Assembly (NCBI RefSeq): GCF_026684035.1
Contig: NZ_CP113361.1
Coordinates: 1,488,001-1,552,000 of the forward strand
Reading direction: 5' to 3'
Length of the DNA stretch: 64,000 nucleotides
DNA from: Methanogenium organophilum
GTDB taxonomy: Archaea; Halobacteriota; Methanomicrobia; Methanomicrobiales; Methanomicrobiaceae
Made by a program: the position numbers and the translations under genes. The notes beneath the pieces were generated by a model. That model saw only the letters and a list, made by a program, of their open reading frames with translations, was not told the origin of the DNA and did no database searches. This document shows positions 9,651-18,039 of the stretch, in pieces; position 1 is the first letter of the stretch; the number at the start of each line of letters is the position of its first letter.

Positions 9651-10318
9651 CAGTCCACCACCCTGCCGTCGTGAATGGTGATCATCCGGTCGGCCCGCTT
9701 CCCAAGATCCGCGTCATGCGTGACGATCAGAAAGGTTGTTCCCTCCGTCCGGTTGATCTCGTAGATTAGATCGAGGATGTCGTCGCTCGTACGTGAGTCG
9801 AGGTTGCCGGTGGGTTCGTCTGCAAGGACCACCGCGGGCCCGTTGATGAGTGACCGGGCGATGGCAACCCGTTGCTGCTCTCCTCCCGAGAGTTCGCCGG
9901 GATAGTGGCTGCCCCGGTGCTCAAGCCCGACACGGGCAAGGAGTGCAGCAGCACTTTCCTGCCGCTCCTTCTCCGGGCGGTAGGAGAAGAGCAGAGGATA
10001 CTCGACATTCTCCTGTGCGCTCAGGTGGGGAATGAGGTTGAACTGCTGGAATACGAACCCGATTTCGTTGCGCCGCAGGTCGATGAGCCGGGCGGTATCC
10101 GTGTAATCCACCGGGATGCCGCGGATGCGAACTTCCCCGGATGTCGGGGCGTCAAGGCAGCCGATAATATTCATAAGTGTACTTTTACCGCTCCCGCTCT
10201 TTCCGACGATGGCGGTGCATTCGCCTTTCGGTACCCGGATGGAGACGCCATTCAGTGCCTGCACCCCGCCTCCATAGGTCCGGACAAGCCGGATTGTTTC
10301 CAGTATCGTTTCTCCCAT
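9650..10318 (-). CDS. MacB/LolD-type ABC transporter ATPase
   Basis: 222 residues, the standard length for the family. Walker [11 protein letters not shown]-loop [12 protein letters not shown], signature [15 protein letters not shown], Walker [14 protein letters not shown] and H-loop LIVTHDADL are all intact. It is sandwiched with 1-bp overlaps between a secreted DUF3344 protein gene upstream and its FtsX-type permease gene downstream. It should energise the permease from the cytoplasmic face. Confidence 0.93.
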   Translation of the reverse strand: MGETILETIRLVRTYGGGVQALNGVSIRVPKGECTAIVGKSGSGKSTLMNIIGCLDAPTSGEVRIRGIPVDYTDTARLIDLRRNEIGFVFQQFNLIPHLSAQENVEYPLLFSYRPEKERQESAAALLARVGLEHRGSHYPGELSGGEQQRVAIARSLINGPAVVLADEPTGNLDSRTSDDILDLIYEINRTEGTTFLIVTHDADLGKRADRMITIHDGRVVD

Positions 10319-11298
10319 CAGTCTGCCGTCCTTTCAATCCATAGAATGCCGTTCGTGAGCAGCAGGTAATCTCCGTTGTCCAGTACGGCGACGGTGTTGT
10401 CTTCCGCCTGCAGGTACGGGGTGATATCCCGGACATCTTCTCCTACCTGGTGTACCTCGTCGGAGGAGAATCCGTCCGACCACTCCCATCCGTTATATCC
10501 GGGGAAGAGCATGGAGAGAATTCTATCAAAGAATTCGGGCATGGTGCTTTTCGCCGGGCGGTTCACCATGATGGCATTTTTGTCCGGGGTGTTGGCGCTG
10601 GTGTACCCCGCTGACGGTGCGACGAGATGCAGGGTGGCGGATGCCGTCGTCCCCTTCTCCACCTCACCGGGGAAGATGATGGTGGCGGTGGCCATCTCCG
10701 GCGTAACGCCATAGCTGCTATAGAGCATATCGCACCCTTCGTTCACCCATATTGTACCGCTCGTACCGCTCCCCGCCTCATAGACGCAGAGGATGCCCGC
10801 CCCCTGCAGCACCACGGTGGCATTCGCCGGGTGGGTGTTCGTGACGGTGAGTGTCAGGGGATTATCCCCTCCTGTGAGGCCGGTGACGGTGTATGCGTCC
10901 ATGCCGGAGAAGAAGTCGTTTCTGCTGACAAATCCCTTGGTATCGGTGTAGCGGGTGAGAGAATCGCCCAGGATGTCCGCTCCCGTCAGTGCGGGAGTAA
11001 GGTTCGGGTACGTGGCAACCTGCCCGTCTTTGCTCCATGCCCAGTACAGGAAGAGCCGGGTATATACCGGGGCGGCGTCTTTGGGGAGGGTGACGTCCAT
11101 CTCCGCTGGCCATCTCTCTCCCGGGGCGAGTGTGCCGCTGTACGTGCTGTTTCCGGTAGTATAGATGTAGCCGCCGGTTATGTCCTCATGAAAGACATTC
11201 TCCAGCGGGCGGTCACCCGCATAGGTAGCCGTGGCCGGTGCAGTGAGGAGCACGGCCATGAGAATCATTATTGTCAGGTTCCGCCTATGGGAAGGCAA
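10318..11298 (-). CDS. secreted DUF3344-domain protein
   Basis: 326 residues with a signal peptide (MILMAVLLTAPATATYA) and a single DUF3344-like domain that resembles the second DUF3344 domain of the 1377-residue protein: VYTRLFLYWAWSKDG, YTDTKGF, VNEGCDMLY and a final LLLTNGILWIERTAD strand. It shares one base with the downstream ATPase gene and overlaps the upstream gene by 14 bp. No membrane anchor is seen after the signal peptide. Function is unknown; the tight coupling to an exporter suggests an extracytoplasmic partner. Confidence 0.8.
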   Translation of the reverse strand: MPSHRRNLTIMILMAVLLTAPATATYAGDRPLENVFHEDITGGYIYTTGNSTYSGTLAPGERWPAEMDVTLPKDAAPVYTRLFLYWAWSKDGQVATYPNLTPALTGADILGDSLTRYTDTKGFVSRNDFFSGMDAYTVTGLTGGDNPLTLTVTNTHPANATVVLQGAGILCVYEAGSGTSGTIWVNEGCDMLYSSYGVTPEMATATIIFPGEVEKGTTASATLHLVAPSAGYTSANTPDKNAIMVNRPAKSTMPEFFDRILSMLFPGYNGWEWSDGFSSDEVHQVGEDVRDITPYLQAEDNTVAVLDNGDYLLLTNGILWIERTAD

Positions 11299-13105
11299 AC
11301 GAATCCTCCTTGCGGTTGTTTGTATAGGAAGACTCTTTAATAGTCTGGTCTTCGTTGACCATGACAGTCACCTGGTGGGTGCCCGGTGTGGTGAAGAGCG
11401 GAATCCAGGTGGTGCGGCTTCCGTGTGCAGGAACGCCTTCATCCAGCAGGCGCACTGCCGCCTTCTCCCCGTCCAGGTATACGGTTATCATGCACTCCTG
11501 GACATCGCTCCCCCCGCCGTTGGTGACGGTCACCGGCAGGGTGTATTCGGCAAATGCAGCGGCAGATGCAGGGGTGGCAAGAATCTCTCCTGCAGGGATC
11601 ATGAGGAGACAGGCAATACAGAGGACGACGGCAATCGTGTTTTTGGTCCTGCCCCTGAGAAGGGCGGCCCCTGCACATCCGATTCCCAGGAGGGCAGACA
11701 GCAGAGGGGCGGGGGACGTGGTCGCTTCCGGCGCCGTCCCGGAAGCATCTGCCCGCACCGGTTGTGCTGCCTGCACCGAGAGGTCGGGGAGGGTGCCGAT
11801 GGTGAGCGTCTTCACCGGGGATGTGACAACAGATCCGCCTCCCTCCACGGTGGCCGAGAGGGCATAGGTTCCGGAGGACGCAGTCCAGGAGACCGATGCC
11901 TCGCCGATCCCGTCCGGCCCGATTGCTATCTCTTCTTCTCCGACGGGCGTACCGTCAAGGAGCACGGTGACCTGCACCGGGTCTGCAGAGAAGAACCCAT
12001 AGTTTCTGACGGTTACCCGTGCCATGGCCTCTTCCCCGTCATAGGCATTCTCTGCAACCGGCTCTTCTGCGACAAAGACCGGCCCCCCGGCCGTACCGTC
12101 CCGCTCCGCCGTGAGGATGGCACAGACCGGATGAATGTAGTCCTCCGCCTCGATTACGTCACCGGTGGTATCCATGGCACCGTCTCCGGTGAGGTCCCGT
12201 CCCCGCTCGAAGGTCACGGTGTTTGTTGTACCGAATGCGCCTGTGACATCGAATACCTCGCAGTCTACATAGCGTGATGGTGTGCCGTCGCCGCCGGTCG
12301 CGTCGAAGGAGATCTCGTTGCTGACGTCATACGGGGACGGACCGTCACCGCCGGATGACAGCGGGCTGCCCAGGTCTGCTCCGTTGAAGGAGATATAGTC
12401 CGGCTGCCCCTCGTTGGATGCGAGCATCAGGGTGGTCAGGGATGCCTCCGTTACGCCGCCGGTGCGGGCGTCGGTGAACGAACAGGAGGCACTGTCCTTC
12501 CGGGTCGGGTTCGTTCCGGCCCACCCTTCGCCGTGCAGGTTCTCATTCCCCTCGGCAACCCAGTACTGCGTGACATGGCCGTCCACCGTCGGAACCGCGG
12601 CCACCACCATGACGGCATATACCCGTCCGTCGAGGGAATTCCCTTCTTCTCCCCTGCTGGTCGTCACCCGGACGGTATTCTTCCCGGAATGGAGGAGATC
12701 GCTCGCGTCGGTGGCGATGAAATAGGTGCCGTGACTGGAGGAATAGACATTCTCCTGGATATCATCTTCGCCGTACAGGGTGAATTTGGTCTGTTTGATA
12801 TTGTTTATCGTGATCGCTGTCCACCCGGAGTACTGCTCCGTTCCGCCCCAGACGGCGGTGTACACCCGGGCCCACGTGGGGTCCGCGGGGAGGGTGAAGG
12901 TCACATCGACGGGTGGTTCGGAGAGCCCGTAGGTGCCGAAGGTCAGAATGTCGCCTTCCACTTCTCCCTGTGCGGTCACGGTGAGCGGAATTCCTTCAAA
13001 CGTATAGAGTGCGGATACCGCTGGTATGGTGCAGGCAAGGCATCCGATGATGAGAAGAACGAACATTGTCCGGGAAGGCTGCATACGTATAGTTGAATTT
13101 TTCAT
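11285..13105 (-). CDS. secreted DUF3344 and CARDB-domain protein with internal membrane hairpin
   Basis: Read from the ATG at 13105 (606 residues; an ATG 21 bp upstream is in frame). Residues 13-32 are a signal peptide. A DUF3344-type domain spans about 33-340 (ARVYTAVWGG, DGRVYAVMVVAAVP). A CARDB-like domain follows (about 345-435; ARVTVRNYGFFSADPVQVTVLLDG), then two membrane helices (about 466-484 and 489-509) split by RGRTKN, and a second CARDB-like domain (about 519-600; VTVTNGGGSDVQECMITVYLDG, PGTHQVTVMVN). It is the first gene of the exporter operon. The Pro/Ser/Thr linker, helix and basic patch near 456-488 look like a C-terminal sorting signal placed inside the protein. Confidence 0.8.
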   Translation of the reverse strand: MKNSTIRMQPSRTMFVLLIIGCLACTIPAVSALYTFEGIPLTVTAQGEVEGDILTFGTYGLSEPPVDVTFTLPADPTWARVYTAVWGGTEQYSGWTAITINNIKQTKFTLYGEDDIQENVYSSSHGTYFIATDASDLLHSGKNTVRVTTSRGEEGNSLDGRVYAVMVVAAVPTVDGHVTQYWVAEGNENLHGEGWAGTNPTRKDSASCSFTDARTGGVTEASLTTLMLASNEGQPDYISFNGADLGSPLSSGGDGPSPYDVSNEISFDATGGDGTPSRYVDCEVFDVTGAFGTTNTVTFERGRDLTGDGAMDTTGDVIEAEDYIHPVCAILTAERDGTAGGPVFVAEEPVAENAYDGEEAMARVTVRNYGFFSADPVQVTVLLDGTPVGEEEIAIGPDGIGEASVSWTASSGTYALSATVEGGGSVVTSPVKTLTIGTLPDLSVQAAQPVRADASGTAPEATTSPAPLLSALLGIGCAGAALLRGRTKNTIAVVLCIACLLMIPAGEILATPASAAAFAEYTLPVTVTNGGGSDVQECMITVYLDGEKAAVRLLDEGVPAHGSRTTWIPLFTTPGTHQVTVMVNEDQTIKESSYTNNRKEDSFAFP

Positions 13106-13280
13106 CAATATTAGGATTTTTATCATCGGTTATTGTACTAACCCCCAAAGATGGACATACCATATTCATACTGGCATATTTGTATGAATTATTGTCCGGA
13201 ATTGGATTGAATGGGGCGTTGTCGTTAGAATGGAGATATTGTCGTAATTTTCCACTGATATGTGGGATTGTCCCTGGCAT

Positions 13281-14384
13281 TCAGATCCGGTTGGAACCAC
13301 CGGAGAACATATCCAGTGTCATCTGCCCGGAACACGTGCGCTCAAGTCCGGAGACCGACACCCCGATTAGGCGGACCGGTGTCTTGGTGAGAAACGGAAG
13401 AAGAAGTGATTCTGCTGTATGGAGAATGGCATCCTCGCAATTGGTTGCATGAGCAAATGAGAACGCCTTCGTCCGGGTGGTAAAACCCCGGTAGCGGATT
13501 TTCACCGTGACGGTGCGGCACCGTCCTCCCTCCTTACGAAGGCGTCTGCAGACCTCTGCAGAGAGTATGGCAAGATTCCTGCAGAGTAGTTCCCTGTCTG
13601 TCACATCCTCAGGAAAGGTGTATTCCTTCCCGATGGATTTGCGCTCTCCCCTGCCGGAGACAGGAGTATTGTCGATACCATTTGCTTTCGCATGCATGAC
13701 ACCCCCCCATTTCCCGAGAACGTCTTTGAGGCGGAGGGGGTCTGCTTTTGCAAGTTCTCCTGCTGTGGCGATGCCCAGGGATGCAAGTCGTTCTTCCGCT
13801 TTTTTTCCTATACCGGGGATCTTTCTCACCGGAAGAGGTGCAAGGAATGCTGCGGCATCATCCGGGTGGACGATGGTCATCCCGTCCGGTTTGTTGAAAT
13901 CGGATGCAATCTTTGCGATGGTCTTATTCGGGCCGATGCCAACCGAACAGGTGATCCCCTGTCGCTCTTTGACAAGATGGCGGATCTCTGTTCCGATCTC
14001 TTCGGCAGCGGCATATGTGCCGCATGATGAGATGTCACAGTAGGCCTCATCGACACTCACCTGAGCAAAGGCATCCGCAAAAGGTCTGATGGCATCCATG
14101 ATGTCCCCGGAGACTTCCCGGTAGAGGTCATGGCTGACCGGCAGGTAGACCGCCTCCGGGCACCGGACGTATGCCTCACTGATGGGCATCGCACTCCGGA
14201 TGCCGTAGCGACGCGCTTCATATGAACAGGTGCAGACCACGCCACGCCCCGTCCCCCCTTTTGGGTCGGCACCGACGACGACCGGCAGACCTTTGAGAGC
14301 AGGATTTTCCCGGACTTCCACGGACGCAAAGAAACTGTCCATGTCCACATGGAGGATAATTCGTCGGGTCTCTGTTCTGCGCAT
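13281..14384 (-). CDS. dinB: DNA polymerase IV (Y-family)
   Basis: Translesion DNA polymerase. The metal-binding residues are in HVDMDSFFASVE (N terminus) and VSVDEAYCDIS, and helix-hairpin-helix sequence IPGIGKKAEERLASLGI follows; the little-finger domain closes with GVSVSGLE. The C-terminal QMTLDMFSGG resembles a PCNA-interacting peptide (Q-x-x-L-x-x-F). I chose the ATG at 14384 because a GGAGAGG ribosome-binding site precedes it; an ATG at 14426 would add 14 residues. It is divergent from the PARIS-like operon, with 200 bp between the starts. Confidence 0.92.
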   Translation of the reverse strand: MRRTETRRIILHVDMDSFFASVEVRENPALKGLPVVVGADPKGGTGRGVVCTCSYEARRYGIRSAMPISEAYVRCPEAVYLPVSHDLYREVSGDIMDAIRPFADAFAQVSVDEAYCDISSCGTYAAAEEIGTEIRHLVKERQGITCSVGIGPNKTIAKIASDFNKPDGMTIVHPDDAAAFLAPLPVRKIPGIGKKAEERLASLGIATAGELAKADPLRLKDVLGKWGGVMHAKANGIDNTPVSGRGERKSIGKEYTFPEDVTDRELLCRNLAILSAEVCRRLRKEGGRCRTVTVKIRYRGFTTRTKAFSFAHATNCEDAILHTAESLLLPFLTKTPVRLIGVSVSGLERTCSGQMTLDMFSGGSNRI

Positions 14385-14550
14385 ATCTGTTTTCCTCTCC
14401 CCGGGTGCTGGTATAGGTGTTTTCATAACGGGGTATTTGAACTATTGCGGTGCGGTGTGAAAATAAAACACGTGGGAGAAAGGAGGTGGTGCCGGTTGAT
14501 GGGAAAAACGGTTTTGAGTTTGGTCTGTTTTTCTCCACTCTCAGGCACAG

Positions 14551-14559
14551 CATAATATC
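14551..14559 (+). promoter_or_regulatory. TATA-like box for the PARIS-like operon
   Basis: CATAATATC lies about 30 bp before the ATG at 14586, which would place the transcript start a few bases before the start codon. A GGGGT at 14577-14581 could act as a short ribosome-binding site. Assignment is by position and base content only. Confidence 0.35.
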
Positions 14560-14585
14560 TCCTCAGGTCAAATATCGGGGTACCT

Positions 14586-16313
14586 ATGTCACTCAAGACC
14601 CTCCTCGTAACACCTGCAGGAAAGGAGAAAGTCTGGGATGTACCCGGCAGAAATCCCCCTGATGCCGTACGGGCGCGTGATGCCTTTACCGGTCGGTTTG
14701 CCCGCCGGTGTGCACAGTACGCCCGTACCCACTATCCAAAGGACTGGGCGATTCTCTCACCGAACTTTGGCTATCTCATGCCGGATGATGAAGTTCGCAA
14801 TTATCATAATGATGAATTTGGGGAATACAGCCTTGAATTTGATACCATCAGGGAAAACGCCGAGTATGATGGTCTTCTGGGATATGATTCCGTAATATTC
14901 CTTGGTAACCGTGAGGATTATGGTGGATATATCGATGCGGTCAGGCAGACATTTACCGGCAGCTGGGTAGAGGTGCCTCTGGAACATACGCCGTCAGGCG
15001 GTGAGATGCTGGGCCATATTGTCGATTCTCTCACACGGGGGACACCCTTACGCAGCAATATTATTCATCTCTCACGAATACGTGTCGAAGGCCTCTTTGG
15101 TGAACTGACCCACGATATCTCTTTATTCCCAAAAGATTCTCTCTCGATAATCACAGCGCCGAATGGGTATGGGAAGACGACTATCCTTCGGATACTCCGT
15201 GCTATCTTCATGGGCAATGTCGATGAACTCAGGATTCTGCCCTTTGGGTCAGTCGAACTTGAATTTATCCGGGATGACTGCACGATTCCTGATATCCATG
15301 ACACCCTTCATGTTGAAAAACAACAACGTTCACAGTTTCCGTTGAGAATAGACATATCGTTCACCTATACACAGGGTGTGGACGGAAAAGGACGGCACTT
15401 TGTGCTCAGGGATGGTGACTACGACAGCGAGACGGTATCTGCAGAACTTGCAGGAATAATCCCCCCTGTGCCGGTGAAATATATCTCTGCTCAGCGTCTC
15501 TGGCATGATCCAAACCATAGGAAAGGTATATGTGGTGATTTACTGGCCAGTTATGATCGCAACCACGAGGGTGCATATGAACTTACCATTCTTGCGTATA
15601 CGGATGATATCATACGGCGTATTCAGGCACTTCTCGCAGATTATGCCTCAATTGCGCAGGAACTTGATGCCACCTACCCCGCCCGATATCTGCAGGCACT
15701 GGGGGACGGCGAGTTAATTCCTTCGGCAGCAGAGATTGAGACCGATCTTCTCTCTCTACAGAAAGAGCGGGAATCATTTGAGACACTCGGGTTTCTGCCA
15801 TATACCCGGCTTGATGACGGGGATGTGATGATCACGCCCGGAAGAATTCCGGATGATCCTGGTATAAAAACAGCAATATATTTGTATATCGCAGATTCCC
15901 GCGAAAAATACCAGATATTCGGAGGGTTAAAACAAAAGATTGACCTGTTAGAGGAGATCATCAACACGCTCTTTTTAAATATCGACTTCACGGTTGACAT
16001 CGAGAGTGGGTTCCTCCTGAAGTTCATGGGGCGCGACCCGGTCCCTCCGGAAGCGCTCTCTTCCGGTGAACAAAATCAGCTGGTCATGTATTACGACCTT
16101 ATATTCAAGACTGACCCCGGCACGCTGGTGCTTATTGATGAACCGGAGATCTCTCTGCATGTGGTATGGCAGCGGCAGTTTCTGGACACCATCCTGGGTA
16201 TCATAGGCATCACTGGTTCGGATTTCATCCTTGCCACTCATTCGCCGCAGCTGATTCATACGCACTGGGACAATACCGTAGACCTATCAGGGAACTATCC
16301 GGATGAAGGGTAA
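14586..16313 (+). CDS. AriA-like AAA ATPase with N-terminal DUF6884-like domain
   Basis: 575 residues. Residues 1-150 resemble DUF6884 (ARDAFTGRFARRCAQYAR; DWAILSPNFGYLMPDDEV; VIFLGNREDYGGYI; VEVPLEH). Residues about 158-575 form an ABC/SMC-type ATPase: Walker A APNGYGKT (191-198), signature LSSGEQ (491-496), Walker B LVLIDEPE (514-521) and H-loop LATHSP (549-554), with a helical insertion between about 330 and 460. The stop overlaps the next gene by 11 bp; that gene encodes a DUF4435/TOPRIM protein. An ATPase (AriA) plus DUF4435 nuclease (AriB) is the PARIS anti-phage arrangement. The ATPase call is firm, the PARIS assignment likely, the DUF6884 assignment fairly good by eye. Confidence 0.8.
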   Translation: MSLKTLLVTPAGKEKVWDVPGRNPPDAVRARDAFTGRFARRCAQYARTHYPKDWAILSPNFGYLMPDDEVRNYHNDEFGEYSLEFDTIRENAEYDGLLGYDSVIFLGNREDYGGYIDAVRQTFTGSWVEVPLEHTPSGGEMLGHIVDSLTRGTPLRSNIIHLSRIRVEGLFGELTHDISLFPKDSLSIITAPNGYGKTTILRILRAIFMGNVDELRILPFGSVELEFIRDDCTIPDIHDTLHVEKQQRSQFPLRIDISFTYTQGVDGKGRHFVLRDGDYDSETVSAELAGIIPPVPVKYISAQRLWHDPNHRKGICGDLLASYDRNHEGAYELTILAYTDDIIRRIQALLADYASIAQELDATYPARYLQALGDGELIPSAAEIETDLLSLQKERESFETLGFLPYTRLDDGDVMITPGRIPDDPGIKTAIYLYIADSREKYQIFGGLKQKIDLLEEIINTLFLNIDFTVDIESGFLLKFMGRDPVPPEALSSGEQNQLVMYYDLIFKTDPGTLVLIDEPEISLHVVWQRQFLDTILGIIGITGSDFILATHSPQLIHTHWDNTVDLSGNYPDEG

Positions 16314-17328
16314 AAACCGCCGGTTCGCCGGTTATCGTCTTGAAGATATCTGGGCTGACCCCGAAGAGATCCGGGGCTCGATTGAGACGATGGAGATGAC
16401 GTATCCCGGAATGGGAGGGAAGGTATTTGTGATAACCGAAGGGCCCTATGATCTGGAGGTGTATGACCGGTGCTTTAACAGTGATGCCTGTATTCTGCGG
16501 ATTGCAAACTCAAAGGAGAATGTCTGCGAGGTTGTAAAAGGGGTCTGTATGGGTGATACACAGCCCGTTGCAGACGAAACGGGAGATGATGGAGGCGGGG
16601 GAGAACGACGTATCATTGGTATCATAGACAGCGATTATTCTCTCTTCGACCGTTCATCGGAGGTGAGAGAGAACATCTTTCGGACGGACACCCATGATCT
16701 GGAAACGATGCTCGTTGCATCCGGTGCGCTTGAGAACGTTATTGAACACATTGAGACAGTCGCATTGCCGCAGACCTTTGCCCAAAAGGCCTATGGATCA
16801 CTGCGCCAGGGAGACCTCCGGGCGGCACTGACACGGGCAGCCCGCTATCTGGGACTTGCGGTCTTTGTGAATAACGAGGCCGGTCTCAATATCACGTTTA
16901 AGCATATCAACTGCAAGAAACGCGATACCTTTTCCCGGTTTGTCAATGCTGAAACGCTTGAATGTGATATTGAAGCGATGAAACAGGTGATTCTTGAGAA
17001 AAATGCAGACCGGGGAGAAGAATTCATAGACATTTTTGAGGGTCTGGTACGTAATTCCGGAGGGTATTACTTTGAGTATCCGTGGCATATCTGCCGCGGT
17101 CATGACCTGATCTGTGTCCTTCTGCGCGATATCAACATGCGCTATTCGCTGCGCGATGGTGAGCAGATCAAAGGCCGTGATCTGGAACGCCTTCTGAGGC
17201 GACATTATCAGGCGGTGTACTTTGCAGATACAGACCTCTGCCGGCAGATCCGTCACTGGGAAGAAGAGATCTTTGGCAACGAGGTGTCCCGTATTTTTTC
17301 CCCTCAGATTTATCGTGCGTTGCTGTGA
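16303..17328 (+). CDS. AriB-like DUF4435 TOPRIM protein
   Basis: 341 residues. The TOPRIM core is visible: FVITEGPYD gives the catalytic glutamate E46, GIIDSD gives D109 and D111, and TDTHDLETM carries D132 and E134, the DUF4435 pattern. The rest is helical and unlike anything else I recognise. In PARIS, AriB is held by AriA and released as a nuclease when the ATPase senses a phage protein; release cleaves host tRNA. The 11-bp overlap with the ATPase gene and the intact acidic residues suggest an active pair. OLD-family or other AAA-plus-TOPRIM defence modules are the alternative reading. Confidence 0.78.
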   Translation: MKGKNRRFAGYRLEDIWADPEEIRGSIETMEMTYPGMGGKVFVITEGPYDLEVYDRCFNSDACILRIANSKENVCEVVKGVCMGDTQPVADETGDDGGGGERRIIGIIDSDYSLFDRSSEVRENIFRTDTHDLETMLVASGALENVIEHIETVALPQTFAQKAYGSLRQGDLRAALTRAARYLGLAVFVNNEAGLNITFKHINCKKRDTFSRFVNAETLECDIEAMKQVILEKNADRGEEFIDIFEGLVRNSGGYYFEYPWHICRGHDLICVLLRDINMRYSLRDGEQIKGRDLERLLRRHYQAVYFADTDLCRQIRHWEEEIFGNEVSRIFSPQIYRALL

Positions 17329-17339
17329 AAAAATGGATA

Positions 17340-17960
17340 TTACTGGATATTTGAGTAGTTTTCCTCAACCTCATTCTTCGCGGTGTGACGCAGATCCATA
17401 AGTTCCAGTATGACAGCATCTGAGAAGATCATCGCCGCAGTCTCGAAGAGTGAACCTGTGGGAGCCTTTGGGTTGTATGCTGCACCGGACCGGTGTTCGC
17501 CGGTTATCTGCCGGATGGCGAAGTCAGAGGAGAGTCCTTTGTCATCATACTGTCGGCTGTCAAGAACCACGGTCAGGTCTGCTGTCTTTGCCATGGACGA
17601 CTCCCCGCGTGATGTGACAAGGGCCAGAGTGCCGCCAACTGCCTTGGCGGTTTTACAGATGTCAGTGATGGAATGGGTCTCGCCCGACCCGGAGAAGGTT
17701 ACAAGCAGGTCACCCTTCTCCATTGCAGGAGTTATTGTCTCACCAACCACATAGCTCTCCATCCCAAGATGCATCAGCCGCATGGCAAATGCCTTGGCAA
17801 TAAGTCCTGAGCGTCCGGCTCCCGCAACATAGATTCGGTCGGAGGTCAGAAGTGCCTGCATAAACCGCTGTCCTTCCCTGTCAGACACTGTGTCTGCGAT
17901 TGAACCCGCAGCAGTGGCGATCATTCGCATCAATTCCTGAATACTGTAGCACGTGGCCAT
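17340..17960 (-). CDS. hxlB: 6-phospho-3-hexuloisomerase
   Basis: SIS-domain isomerase of 206 residues that interconverts hexulose-6-phosphate and fructose-6-phosphate. Typical motifs are GAGRSGLIAKAFAMRLMHLG, TFSGSGETHS and the C-terminal PLGS-like PTGSLFETAAMIF; the E and H residues near the end (ELMDLRHTA) match the family. No hexulose-6-phosphate synthase gene is adjacent; in methanogens that activity may be on a separate or Fae-fused protein. The gene is convergent with the PARIS-like operon (11 bp apart). Together with the phosphoribulokinase at about 38 kb it fits ribose or reductive hexulose-phosphate metabolism. Confidence 0.88.
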   Translation of the reverse strand: MATCYSIQELMRMIATAAGSIADTVSDREGQRFMQALLTSDRIYVAGAGRSGLIAKAFAMRLMHLGMESYVVGETITPAMEKGDLLVTFSGSGETHSITDICKTAKAVGGTLALVTSRGESSMAKTADLTVVLDSRQYDDKGLSSDFAIRQITGEHRSGAAYNPKAPTGSLFETAAMIFSDAVILELMDLRHTAKNEVEENYSNIQ

Positions 17961-18039
17961 GTTCCTATAAAAATATGAGGCAGAGTAGATGAAATATTCT
18001 TTGTATGATAACTCCTGTTGTAAAAATTAATGCAGGGTT

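Noticed and set aside
4208-13105. Several long open frames on the plus strand (for example 6524-7132 and 11231-12277)
   Set aside because: They are shadows of GC-rich minus-strand genes with clear signal peptides and domains; their translations are low-complexity and lack motifs.
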